Shown one piece after another: positions 36,655 to 42,709 of a stretch of DNA of 42,709 nucleotides. Position 1 is the stretch's first letter; every line of letters begins with the position of its first letter. The translations under genes were made by a program, and so were the position numbers. Under the pieces are notes generated by a model that worked only from the letters and a program-made list of their open reading frames with translations, did no database searches and was not told where the DNA came from. Origin of the DNA: Listeria fleischmannii subsp. fleischmannii LU2006-1 (GTDB lineage Bacteria; Bacillota; Bacilli; Lactobacillales; Listeriaceae); NCBI RefSeq assembly GCF_000344175.1, contig NZ_ALWW01000024.1, positions 300-43,008 on the forward strand, read 5' to 3'.

Positions 36655-37059
36655 CTCTCTTAAAATACATTATTATAGAAGAAACTAGAAATTTTGGCTT
36701 ATAATTTATAAGAAAAAGAAGGAAATACAAGCCTTTTTTTAGGCTAAAAAGAAAGACTGAGAAATAAAATCAGGATGGTTTTTGGTTGATTTACAAGAAA
36801 AAAAAGCGAATTTCAAGAAAAAATTTGAGGAATAAAACAAATTTTTTTCAAGCTTTAATATCACTAAAAGTCTGAAAATTCAATTTTTCAAAAAGGGCTT
36901 TAGAGTAAGAATTTGCGAGCTCTATAGTCTTTTGGACCTATTATCCATTTAGGTATGTGACTTTGTTTTGAAATAAAATGAAATGGAACAGTAGTTGTTT
37001 TGAAATGTTTCTATGTTATGATGAATCCCGTAGAAAATTTAAGGAGTTGTTTTTAAGGA
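36655..37059. other. AT-rich gene-free region before the LysM gene
   Basis: About 400 bp with no reading frame on either strand that has a ribosome site. It holds small hairpins (AGCC/GGCT at 36730-36745; ACCTA/TAGGT near 36937-36955) and, at its right end, a probable promoter TTGTTT-16-TATGAT (36995-37000 and 37017-37022). I see no known riboswitch. Confidence 0.5.
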
Positions 37060-37677
37060 ATGAAAAAAAATGCACTAAGAATGGCTGTATCCACTTTTGT
37101 AGTAGGAACTGTGATTGTAGCTGGAGGCCAATTCGCAGACGCAAAACAAATCAATGTAGCAAAGGGAGACACGTTATCCGCAATTGCCAAGAACAATAAT
37201 ACAACTGTCGACAAAATTGCCAAAGACAACAACATTTCTAACATTAATCTTATTTATATAGGTCAAACACTTGAAGTTGGAGAAAATGGAACTGGAGTAT
37301 CAGTAGCACCAGCACAAACGCAATCAAATGCTGCAGCAGCTCCTAGCCAAGCGCAGACTAGTCAACCAGCACAACAACAAACTAGAACTGCAGCTCCAGC
37401 TCAAAAAGCACAACCAAGTCAAAGTGCTAGCACATCAAATGCAAGCTCTTCTGAACAACAAGCGAAACAATGGATTGCACAAAAAGAATCTGGTGGTAAC
37501 TACGGTGCTGTAAGTTCCACTGGTAAATACATTGGTCGTTACCAATTAACGAATTCTTACTTAAAAGGTGATTATTCTGCTGCTAACCAAGAACGTGTTG
37601 CAGATAATTATGTCAAGAGCCGTTATGGTTCTTGGGCAAATGCTAAAGCACATCATTTACAAACTGGTTGGTATTAA
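37060..37677 (+). CDS. Secreted LysM-domain muralytic protein (transglycosylase/Rpf-like C-terminus)
   Basis: A secreted 205-residue wall protein. The signal peptide ends FADA near residue 27, followed at once by one LysM repeat (INVAKGDTLSAIAKNNNTTV...IGQTLEV, about 29-72) that binds peptidoglycan. A linker of about 55 residues is rich in Q, A, S, T and P. The C-terminal 75 residues (EQQAKQWIAQKESGGNYGAV, then GRYQL and the end HHLQTGWY) look like the lysozyme-like domain of the SceD/IsaA/Rpf-type proteins, with E of KESGGN as probable catalytic acid. It resembles lmo2522. The upstream AAGGAG is 13 bases from the ATG. Confidence 0.82.
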   Translation: MKKNALRMAVSTFVVGTVIVAGGQFADAKQINVAKGDTLSAIAKNNNTTVDKIAKDNNISNINLIYIGQTLEVGENGTGVSVAPAQTQSNAAAAPSQAQTSQPAQQQTRTAAPAQKAQPSQSASTSNASSSEQQAKQWIAQKESGGNYGAVSSTGKYIGRYQLTNSYLKGDYSAANQERVADNYVKSRYGSWANAKAHHLQTGWY

Positions 37678-37682
37678 TCAAA

Positions 37683-37717
37683 AGGAACAGATTCCTCTGG
37701 GGTCTGTTCTTTTTTTG
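37683..37717 (+). terminator. Rho-independent terminator after the LysM gene
   Basis: GAACAGA (37685-37691) pairs with TCTGTTC (37703-37709), followed by eight Ts. Confidence 0.85.
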
Positions 37718-37789
37718 TATAAAAAAGCTATTTAATTATTGCTTACTTTCACGTATAATAGAAGTAGAATAATAGAAAGTAGGGCAAAT

Positions 37790-38191
37790 ATGAATAATAG
37801 AAAAGCAGAATTTATTTTAGGCATTATTGGATCAAGCCTAGCAGCAGTTGGCGTATTGCTTACCGGAATAATTACGATGTTTGTTGTTCTAGCGACTTCT
37901 GCCGACCATGGTATGATGACGCAAGATGAAATCATCGGTATATCATTTAGCATTGGTTTTATAGGGCTCAATCTTTTATTAGCTCTTGTGTCATGTGTGT
38001 TTGGTTTTATTGCTTCCTTTAAACTGAAAAATGGAGTTAACGTAAAGGGCTGGTCAATTTTATTAATTGTGATAGGAGCACTGTGCTTCTTCAGTTACGG
38101 CTTTATTACGGGCGTTTTATTCCTTATTGCTGGTATTATGTCGGTTTCAAAACGGCAGAGTGAAAAAAATCAATTTGATTCCTTTGAATAA
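37790..38191 (+). CDS. DUF4064-like small membrane protein
   Basis: The product is 133 residues with four membrane helices and a short extracytoplasmic loop (SADHGMMTQDE) between the first two. The pattern (RKAEFILGIIGSSLAAVGV at the N-terminus, then GFIASFKLKNG between helices 2 and 3, then a polar tail) is like the DUF4064 family common in Listeria and Bacillus; function unknown. The start ATG at 37790 follows AGTAGGG; the frame is open from 37739 without a ribosome site. TATAAT at 37754-37759 is a plausible -10. It is a single gene, ended by a terminator shared with the next, convergent small gene. Confidence 0.7.
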   Translation: MNNRKAEFILGIIGSSLAAVGVLLTGIITMFVVLATSADHGMMTQDEIIGISFSIGFIGLNLLLALVSCVFGFIASFKLKNGVNVKGWSILLIVIGALCFFSYGFITGVLFLIAGIMSVSKRQSEKNQFDSFE

Positions 38192-38229
38192 AAAAGAAAC
38201 CTGCTAGGTGAGCTAGGTTTCTTTTTTTT
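38191..38229. terminator. Bidirectional terminator
   Basis: AAAAAGAAACCT (38191-38202) pairs with AGGTTTCTTTTT (38215 on), with an inner CT/AG pairing, lying between the DUF4064-like gene and a convergent small gene. Confidence 0.8.
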
Positions 38230-38386
38230 AATCCTCATAAATTTCAATTCGGTCTTTTAGGTTTTGTTTAGATAAATTATTTTCTTTCATGTAGCGCAGT
38301 GCACGCTTTACGGTATAATGATAATCAAATACGAGTGCTGCAATTCCTAAAATGATAATACTAGTTAGAATAAGAGCTTCTTGCAT
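38228..38386 (-). CDS. Short membrane-anchored protein, 52 residues, unknown
   Basis: A small frame with a clear start and ribosome site: GAGGTG five bases before the ATG at 38386. The product begins MQEALILTSIIILGIAALVF, one hydrophobic helix, and continues as a charged helical tail with TVKRALRYMKENNLSKQNL and ends EIYED. It lies between two plus-strand genes and ends in a bidirectional terminator. Composition and codon use look like a real gene. No family is recognised. Confidence 0.7.
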   Translation of the reverse strand: MQEALILTSIIILGIAALVFDYHYTVKRALRYMKENNLSKQNLKDRIEIYED

Positions 38387-38518
38387 AACTACACCTCACT
38401 TTTCTTTTTAAGTGTAGCATAAGAATGGTTTTTTTTTACAAAAATCGTGCGGTGGTTGTATGAAAAAAAGTGGAATTATTGCTATAATAAGAACATCTTA
38501 ACAAAAAGGAGTAGACAA

Positions 38519-39085
38519 ATGAAAAATTCATGGAAAGTGATTATTGGAATTGCGATAGTCGTATTAGTACTGGGTATTCCCTTTATTACTACATACAATT
38601 CTTTAAATAAAAAGGAAAATGAAGTAGATGCACAATGGGCGAATGTAGAAAGCAAGTTACAACGCCGTTATGATTTAATTCCCAATTTAGTGAATGCTGT
38701 AAAGGGGAGTATGACACAAGAAAAAGAAGTTTTTGGACAAATTGCTGAAGCTAGAACGGCTGTGTCTAAAGCGGGGACGCAAAACGAGCAAATTAAAGCG
38801 GCCAATCAAATGGATCAAGCGGTGACACGCTTAATTGCTACTGTTGAAAATTATCCGGAACTAAAATCGAGTGACAATGTGACGCGTTTGATGGATGAAC
38901 TTGCAGGCAGTGAAAATCGAATTTCGGTTGAGCGTGATAAATATAATGATGCGGTGCGTGCTTATAATACAAAAGTGAAGAGTGCGCCAACAAGTTTTGT
39001 GGCCGGGATGCTAGGCTTTGAAGCGAAACCTTATTTTAAAGCCGTAGAAGGAGCTGACAAGGCACCCGAAGTGAATTTTGACTAA
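38519..39085 (+). CDS. LemA family protein
   Basis: The product is 188 residues with a short N-terminal tail, one membrane helix (about 6-24) and a long helical cytoplasmic or surface domain. The family signature is clear: ENEVDAQWANVESKLQRRYDLIPNLVNAVKG, and later ENRISVERDKYNDAVRAYN. LemA proteins have no settled biochemical role. The ATG at 38519 follows AAAAGGAGTAG; the frame extends upstream to 38447 without support. A TGCTATAAT extended -10 lies at 38480-38488. It pairs with the following TPM-domain gene, 17 bases downstream, a common combination. Confidence 0.9.
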   Translation: MKNSWKVIIGIAIVVLVLGIPFITTYNSLNKKENEVDAQWANVESKLQRRYDLIPNLVNAVKGSMTQEKEVFGQIAEARTAVSKAGTQNEQIKAANQMDQAVTRLIATVENYPELKSSDNVTRLMDELAGSENRISVERDKYNDAVRAYNTKVKSAPTSFVAGMLGFEAKPYFKAVEGADKAPEVNFD

Positions 39086-39102
39086 AAGGGAGGAGACTTA
39101 CT

Positions 39103-39933
39103 TTGAAACGGTTAGCCTTATGTATAAGTTTTCTTTCAGTTTTAGTGATGTTGTTAGTTCCCTATACAGTGGAAGCCGCTAAATTTCCGCAGCCTACTCA
39201 GGACTTTTATGTGGCAGACTATGCGAATATTTTAGATGGTAAAACAAAAGAAATGATCATGTCTGTTAATTATGCGTACCAAAAAGAAAGTGAAAAACCA
39301 CAAATTGTGGTCGCTACGGTTGATTCTTTTGATGGCTTATCTAAAGAAGAATATGCGAATCAATTATTTAATAAGTGGGAGATTGGAAATAAATCGTCGG
39401 ATAATGGGATTTTAATTCTTCTATCAACGGGTGAGCGAGAAATTAAAATAGAAGTGGGCTACGGTCTTGAAGGTGCTGTAACGGACGGGACAGCTGGCGA
39501 GATTTTAGACCATAATTTATCGTATCTTAAAAAAGATGATTTTAGTGCAGGCTTAAGCAATATTTTTTCGGAAGTTGCTCTAAAAGTCAACCAAGAGTAT
39601 GACTATAAAGATGAAACCATTTTTAAAAATTATACGGACGAAATGAATACGGCTAAATCGAGTATGGACGCTAATAATTCGAACCGGCTTAGCCCAGGCA
39701 TGATTGCACTTATTGTGATTGGTGTTATTACCTTTATCATTATCGGAGGCATAAATGGTAGAGGAAGAGGCGGCGGCCCACGTGGTCCTTATAATAGCGG
39801 ACGACGAGGCGGCGGACCATTTATTGGGGGCGGCGGTTCCTTCGGCGGAGGCTCTCGAGGCTCTGGTGGTGGTTTTGGCGGTTTCGGCGGCGGCGGAAGT
39901 TCTGGTGGCGGTGGAGCTGGAAGAGGTTTTTAA
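39103..39933 (+). CDS. TPM-domain (YgcG-like) membrane protein
   Basis: The product is 276 residues with a signal peptide (to about VEAA, residue 26) and an extracytoplasmic TPM domain (FYVADYANILDGKTKEMI, then NGILILLSTGEREIKIEVGYG and LEGAVTDGTAGEIL). Next come one membrane helix (about 203-222) and a cytoplasmic tail of about 50 residues made almost wholly of glycine, serine, arginine and phenylalanine. The start is TTG at 39103 with GGGAGGAG upstream. This domain order and the glycine-rich tail are typical of the family. It is co-transcribed with lemA and probably forms a membrane complex with it. The enzymatic role is uncertain. Confidence 0.88.
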   Translation: MKRLALCISFLSVLVMLLVPYTVEAAKFPQPTQDFYVADYANILDGKTKEMIMSVNYAYQKESEKPQIVVATVDSFDGLSKEEYANQLFNKWEIGNKSSDNGILILLSTGEREIKIEVGYGLEGAVTDGTAGEILDHNLSYLKKDDFSAGLSNIFSEVALKVNQEYDYKDETIFKNYTDEMNTAKSSMDANNSNRLSPGMIALIVIGVITFIIIGGINGRGRGGGPRGPYNSGRRGGGPFIGGGGSFGGGSRGSGGGFGGFGGGGSSGGGGAGRGF

Positions 39934-39955
39934 AAAAATTAAATTAACGACTTTT

Positions 39956-39986
39956 AAAAGGCTGATGCATAGGTGTCAGCCTTTTT
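39956..39986 (+). terminator. Rho-independent terminator after the TPM gene
   Basis: AAAAGGCTGA (39956-39965) pairs with TCAGCCTTTTT (39976-39986). Confidence 0.85.
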
Positions 39987-40074
39987 AGGTGGCAAAGTGC
40001 ATATTGCTTTAAATAAAAAAAGAATTCAGGTATCTTAAAATTAGATGATAGTGATTCAAAAAAAGGGGGAAATT

Positions 40075-41676
40075 ATGAGTTTACGGCGATTTTGGCAATT
40101 CTTTTTTGTCTTTTTATTATTTCTCCTCATTCCAGTCATACATGTAGATGCACATGCTTATTTGCAAAGTTCTACACCTCAAGATGGTAGCCATGTTACG
40201 AAAATGCCGCCAGAAATTGTACTTACATATAATGAATCTATAAAATCCGATTTTCCGTCGATTACAGTGATGAATTCAAAGGGGGAGCGAATTGCTACGG
40301 GGGAAACGGTTGTCAAGAAGGATAATGATCATGTTGTTTCTGTTAAAATAAAAGGTGTCGCAAAACCGGACGTATATACGGCTGAATGGCGGGTTGTATC
40401 GGCGGACGGGCATCCCGTCTCTGGAGTCCTAGCTTTTAAAGTCGGTCAAACGAATAAAGAGCTATTAAAAACGTCTGCTGAAGCCCAAAACTCGGAGACT
40501 ATGAGCACAATCTTAAAAGTTTTTCTTTACACAAGTTTTAGTCTTGTTCTGGGTGTTTTACTTGTGTTATTTGCTCTTTTCCCGTTTAAAAAAGAGTTTC
40601 CGCTGCAAATGCTAAAACGTACGAAAATACTTGCTGTAGTAGGCATTAGTATGATGGGGCTAGTCATTTTAATTTCGCTGCCTGTTCAAATTAACACGAT
40701 GATGCTTGGTGCTCGTTTTAATATGCAAAATGTCTTAAGTTTTTTTGGCACCTCAACAGGCAAACTCTACCTTGCACAAGTTATTTTATGGCTCATACTA
40801 GCTATCCTGTTCTTCTTTTTATTTAAAAGGAAAAGTCGTGTCGTATTGCCGATTCTATCCGCGCTTACTTTACTCGCTTTATTTATGACTAAGGCGCTTA
40901 GTGGGCACAGTCAGGCACAGGCGGACCGAGTTGTTGCAACGACTGCGGATTTCTTACATCTTACAGCAGCAAGCTTGTGGGTAGGTGGCATTGTCGTTTT
41001 GCTCTTCATTTGGAAGGGACCAGATGTTAAAGAAATGTGGACTCGCTTTGCCGTTTATGCGATGGCCGCGTTTGGCACGCTTCTTTTGTCGGGCGTTTTA
41101 ATGTCCGTTATGAATGTAGGGGCGATGAAAAACCTTGTTGAAACAGATTATGGCCTGACACTACTCATTAAAATTGGGCTTGTTATTCTGATGGCTCTGC
41201 TTGGTTTAGGTCATTATGTTTATTTCAAACAGACAGGGAAGCAAATTCCGGTGAAGACGATTTTGGTTGAAATGATAGTTGGTCTTGTCATTTTAAGCGT
41301 CGCAGGCGTTCTGTCAGATACGAAAACACCAAAACCGGAGCCTAGTAAGCCGTATAGCGAAATTGCGAGGGATAAAAGCGGTCAAGCGAAAATTCGGCTA
41401 CAAATTACGCCAGCTAAAGTGGGGGAGAATACCTTTAGCGCTAGCTTTTTAACAAAAGAAGGGGCTGATTTTGGTTCACTTGAACAGGTCACTTTTGTGG
41501 TGAAGCATGCGGGAAGTGAGGCGAAGGAATTTCAAGGGACACGTTCTTCAAATGGAGATTATGTGGCGAGCGGTTTATACATCAATCAAGTTGGTCAGTG
41601 GGAAGTTTTGGTTCGCGGTTTAACAACGGATTTTAATACGACAGAGCAAGTATTTAATTTAAAAATAAAGGAGTAG
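40075..41676 (+). CDS. ycnJ: CopC-CopD fusion, copper import/handling protein YcnJ
   Basis: A 533-residue membrane protein implicated in copper acquisition. The signal peptide ends VDA and the mature protein starts with His (HAYLQSSTPQDG), the copper ligand of CopC domains. The CopC part runs to about residue 125, with a second copper-type motif SADGHPVSG. Eight helices follow (CopD), with conserved HSQAQADRVVATTADFLHLT, and a YtkA-like C-terminal domain of about 100 residues. The ATG at 40075 has AAAGGGGGA upstream. ycnI follows after three bases. In B. subtilis the set includes the repressor YcnK, which is not seen here. Confidence 0.88.
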   Translation: MSLRRFWQFFFVFLLFLLIPVIHVDAHAYLQSSTPQDGSHVTKMPPEIVLTYNESIKSDFPSITVMNSKGERIATGETVVKKDNDHVVSVKIKGVAKPDVYTAEWRVVSADGHPVSGVLAFKVGQTNKELLKTSAEAQNSETMSTILKVFLYTSFSLVLGVLLVLFALFPFKKEFPLQMLKRTKILAVVGISMMGLVILISLPVQINTMMLGARFNMQNVLSFFGTSTGKLYLAQVILWLILAILFFFLFKRKSRVVLPILSALTLLALFMTKALSGHSQAQADRVVATTADFLHLTAASLWVGGIVVLLFIWKGPDVKEMWTRFAVYAMAAFGTLLLSGVLMSVMNVGAMKNLVETDYGLTLLIKIGLVILMALLGLGHYVYFKQTGKQIPVKTILVEMIVGLVILSVAGVLSDTKTPKPEPSKPYSEIARDKSGQAKIRLQITPAKVGENTFSASFLTKEGADFGSLEQVTFVVKHAGSEAKEFQGTRSSNGDYVASGLYINQVGQWEVLVRGLTTDFNTTEQVFNLKIKE

Positions 41677-41679
41677 ACA

Positions 41680-42282
41680 ATGAAAAAATGGCTAATAGCA
41701 AGTGGATTAATGGTAGGTTTATTGGGAAGTTTTCCGGCATTTGTAAGCGCGCATGTGAGTGTCACACCGAGTGAGTCGAAAACAGGGGCGTACGAAACCT
41801 ATACAGTGAAAGTACCTGTTGAAAAAGAGAGTAATACGACTAAAATTGTTCTCAAAATACCAGAAGGCGCAAAATATGTATCGTATGAGCCAGTCGCTGG
41901 ATTTGAAACCACTTTTGATAAAACGAAAAATATTTTAACGTGGAAGGCAACAGGTGAGGGGATTAAACCGGGGCAATTCATGCGGTTTAGCTTTATTTCA
42001 AGTAATCCTGAAAAGAGTACGACATTAAAATGGGATGCGTTTCAGTATTCCGAAGATGGTTCAATTGTGGAGTGGACGGGGGACGAAAATTCCGATACGC
42101 CACATGCTGAAACGAAAATAACAACATCGAACGCACCGAAGGAAGATGCGCACGGAAATGTTGCAATAAGTAAGCCGGACGAAAAACAAGAAGTTGCCGC
42201 TTGGTTTCTCTACACCACACTTGGAATTAGCGTTTTAGCCATTGCAATGAGTTTATTTACTTTATTCCGTAAGAAAAAATAA
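41680..42282 (+). CDS. ycnI: YcnI-like copper-binding protein (DUF1775)
   Basis: The product is 200 residues with a signal peptide ending VSA, so the mature protein starts HVSVTPSESK; the N-terminal histidine with a nearby tryptophan (LTWKATGEGI or KWDAFQ) forms the known DUF1775 copper site. The beta-rich domain includes TYTVKVPVEKES and GQFMRFSFISSNP. A C-terminal helix (about 177-195) followed by RKKK anchors it in the membrane. AAAGGAG precedes the ATG. It lies three bases after ycnJ and is in the same operon. Confidence 0.9.
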   Translation: MKKWLIASGLMVGLLGSFPAFVSAHVSVTPSESKTGAYETYTVKVPVEKESNTTKIVLKIPEGAKYVSYEPVAGFETTFDKTKNILTWKATGEGIKPGQFMRFSFISSNPEKSTTLKWDAFQYSEDGSIVEWTGDENSDTPHAETKITTSNAPKEDAHGNVAISKPDEKQEVAAWFLYTTLGISVLAIAMSLFTLFRKKK

Positions 42283-42304
42283 GGCCGAATGGAGGGTGCT
42301 AGAA

Positions 42305-42709
42305 ATGAGACAAGTCCATCATGTCGCAATTGGAAAACCTAAAGAAATGATGATTTCAAACCGGTCGAAAATGATGACGGGAATTGAGAAAACAGGCGTA
42401 CTAGAAGCCCATCTCACTCTCCAAGGTTTTACTGGCGATGGCCCTTTCAATATGAAGCATCACGGAGGGCCAGACCGAACCGTTTGCATTTTCCCTATTG
42501 AACATTATGCGTATTTTGAAGAAAAATTTCAAAAAACATTACCAAAAAGCGCTTTTGGGGAAAATTTAATGGTTTCAGGTATGCTAGAAAAAGATGTTTC
42601 GATTGGCGATATTTTTCAAATTGGGGAGGCTGTCATTCAAGTGACCGAAGCACGTAACCCGTGCTCGACCATTGCTAAATATAATCATATGCCCGAACTT
42701 TATAAAGAA
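42305..42709 (+). CDS. MOSC-domain protein, YiiM-like (truncated by window end)
   Basis: The first 135 residues of a MOSC (molybdenum cofactor sulfurase C-terminal) domain protein; the gene runs off the window. Recognisable parts are QGFTGDGPFNMKHHGGPDRTV, then FGENLMVSGMLEKDVSIGDIF and TEARNPCSTI, whose cysteine is the expected cofactor ligand. Family members bind molybdenum cofactor or detoxify N-hydroxylated compounds; the role here is not shown. GGAGGGTG precedes the ATG. It starts 22 bases after ycnI and may be co-transcribed with it. Confidence 0.85.
   Translation, partial: MRQVHHVAIGKPKEMMISNRSKMMTGIEKTGVLEAHLTLQGFTGDGPFNMKHHGGPDRTVCIFPIEHYAYFEEKFQKTLPKSAFGENLMVSGMLEKDVSIGDIFQIGEAVIQVTEARNPCSTIAKYNHMPELYKE

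Noticed and set aside
36990-37012. A WalR box before the LysM gene
   Set aside because: TGTTTT and TGTTTC occur as a loose direct repeat but with four rather than five intervening bases and imperfect half-sites.

Overview
The window is a low-GC Firmicute chromosome segment, most probably from Listeria or a close relative in Listeriaceae. From memory, the run kimA - small membrane gene - LacI regulator - neopullulanase - malEFG - malA - maltose phosphorylase - cdaA - cdaR - glmM follows the L. monocytogenes order around lmo2130 to lmo2118. The ydiK/ydiL/groESL group and the glmM-to-glmS neighbourhood resemble Bacillus subtilis. A mannitol locus points to a mannitol-fermenting species (L. grayi and L. 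fleischmannii are examples), but I do not assign a species.

Layout. 1-2938: end of a mannitol locus (mtlR tail, mtlF, mtlD) plus a PTS EIIC-like membrane gene. 2947-3192: a roughly 175-bp repeat element flanked by two copies of the local terminator hairpin. 3193-3940: about 700 bp without a gene, containing an unassigned Fur-like palindrome. 3941-6816: Fur-controlled ferric-siderophore uptake genes (binding lipoprotein and two permeases, no ATPase). 6821-7064: a second copy of the repeat element, flanked by a different duplicated hairpin. 7063-9687 (minus): ABC exporter YhaQP and a GNAT acetyltransferase. 9883-10521: a GntR-type regulator. 10549-11632 (minus): ApbE flavin transferase. 11706-12978 (minus): PAP2 phosphatase and five tRNAs (Glu, Thr, Tyr, Gln, Lys). 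13241-15698: potassium importer kimA and a small membrane protein. 15908-25533: maltodextrin regulon. 25725-29419: cdaA-cdaR-glmM. 29482-31104: an unknown membrane protein and a lipoprotein. 31278-33429: glmS with its ribozyme leader. 33479-36535: ydiK, ydiL and the CIRCE-controlled groESL. 37060-42709: a LysM muralytic protein, small membrane proteins, LemA, a TPM-domain protein, the copper genes ycnJ/ycnI, and a truncated MOSC-domain gene at the edge.

How they fit together. The mal block imports maltodextrins (MalEFG), hydrolyses them (neopullulanase) and phosphorolyses maltose. It has LacI-type operators and CcpA cre sites upstream of the neopullulanase gene and of malE. CdaA/CdaR make and tune c-di-AMP, a known inhibitor of KimA-type potassium import, and kimA lies about 11 kb away. 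GlmM and GlmS supply UDP-GlcNAc precursor, and glmS carries a GlcN6P-responsive ribozyme.

Two caveats. At least eight otherwise intact genes (mtlR, mtlF, apbE, kimA, malE, malF, the maltose phosphorylase gene and a membrane gene) carry single-base frameshifts, most in A-runs. This looks like sequencing error rather than decay, so I give the reconstructed full-length coordinates. The most unusual signal is the pair of repeat elements, each abutting a locus-specific transcription terminator that is present on both sides of it.
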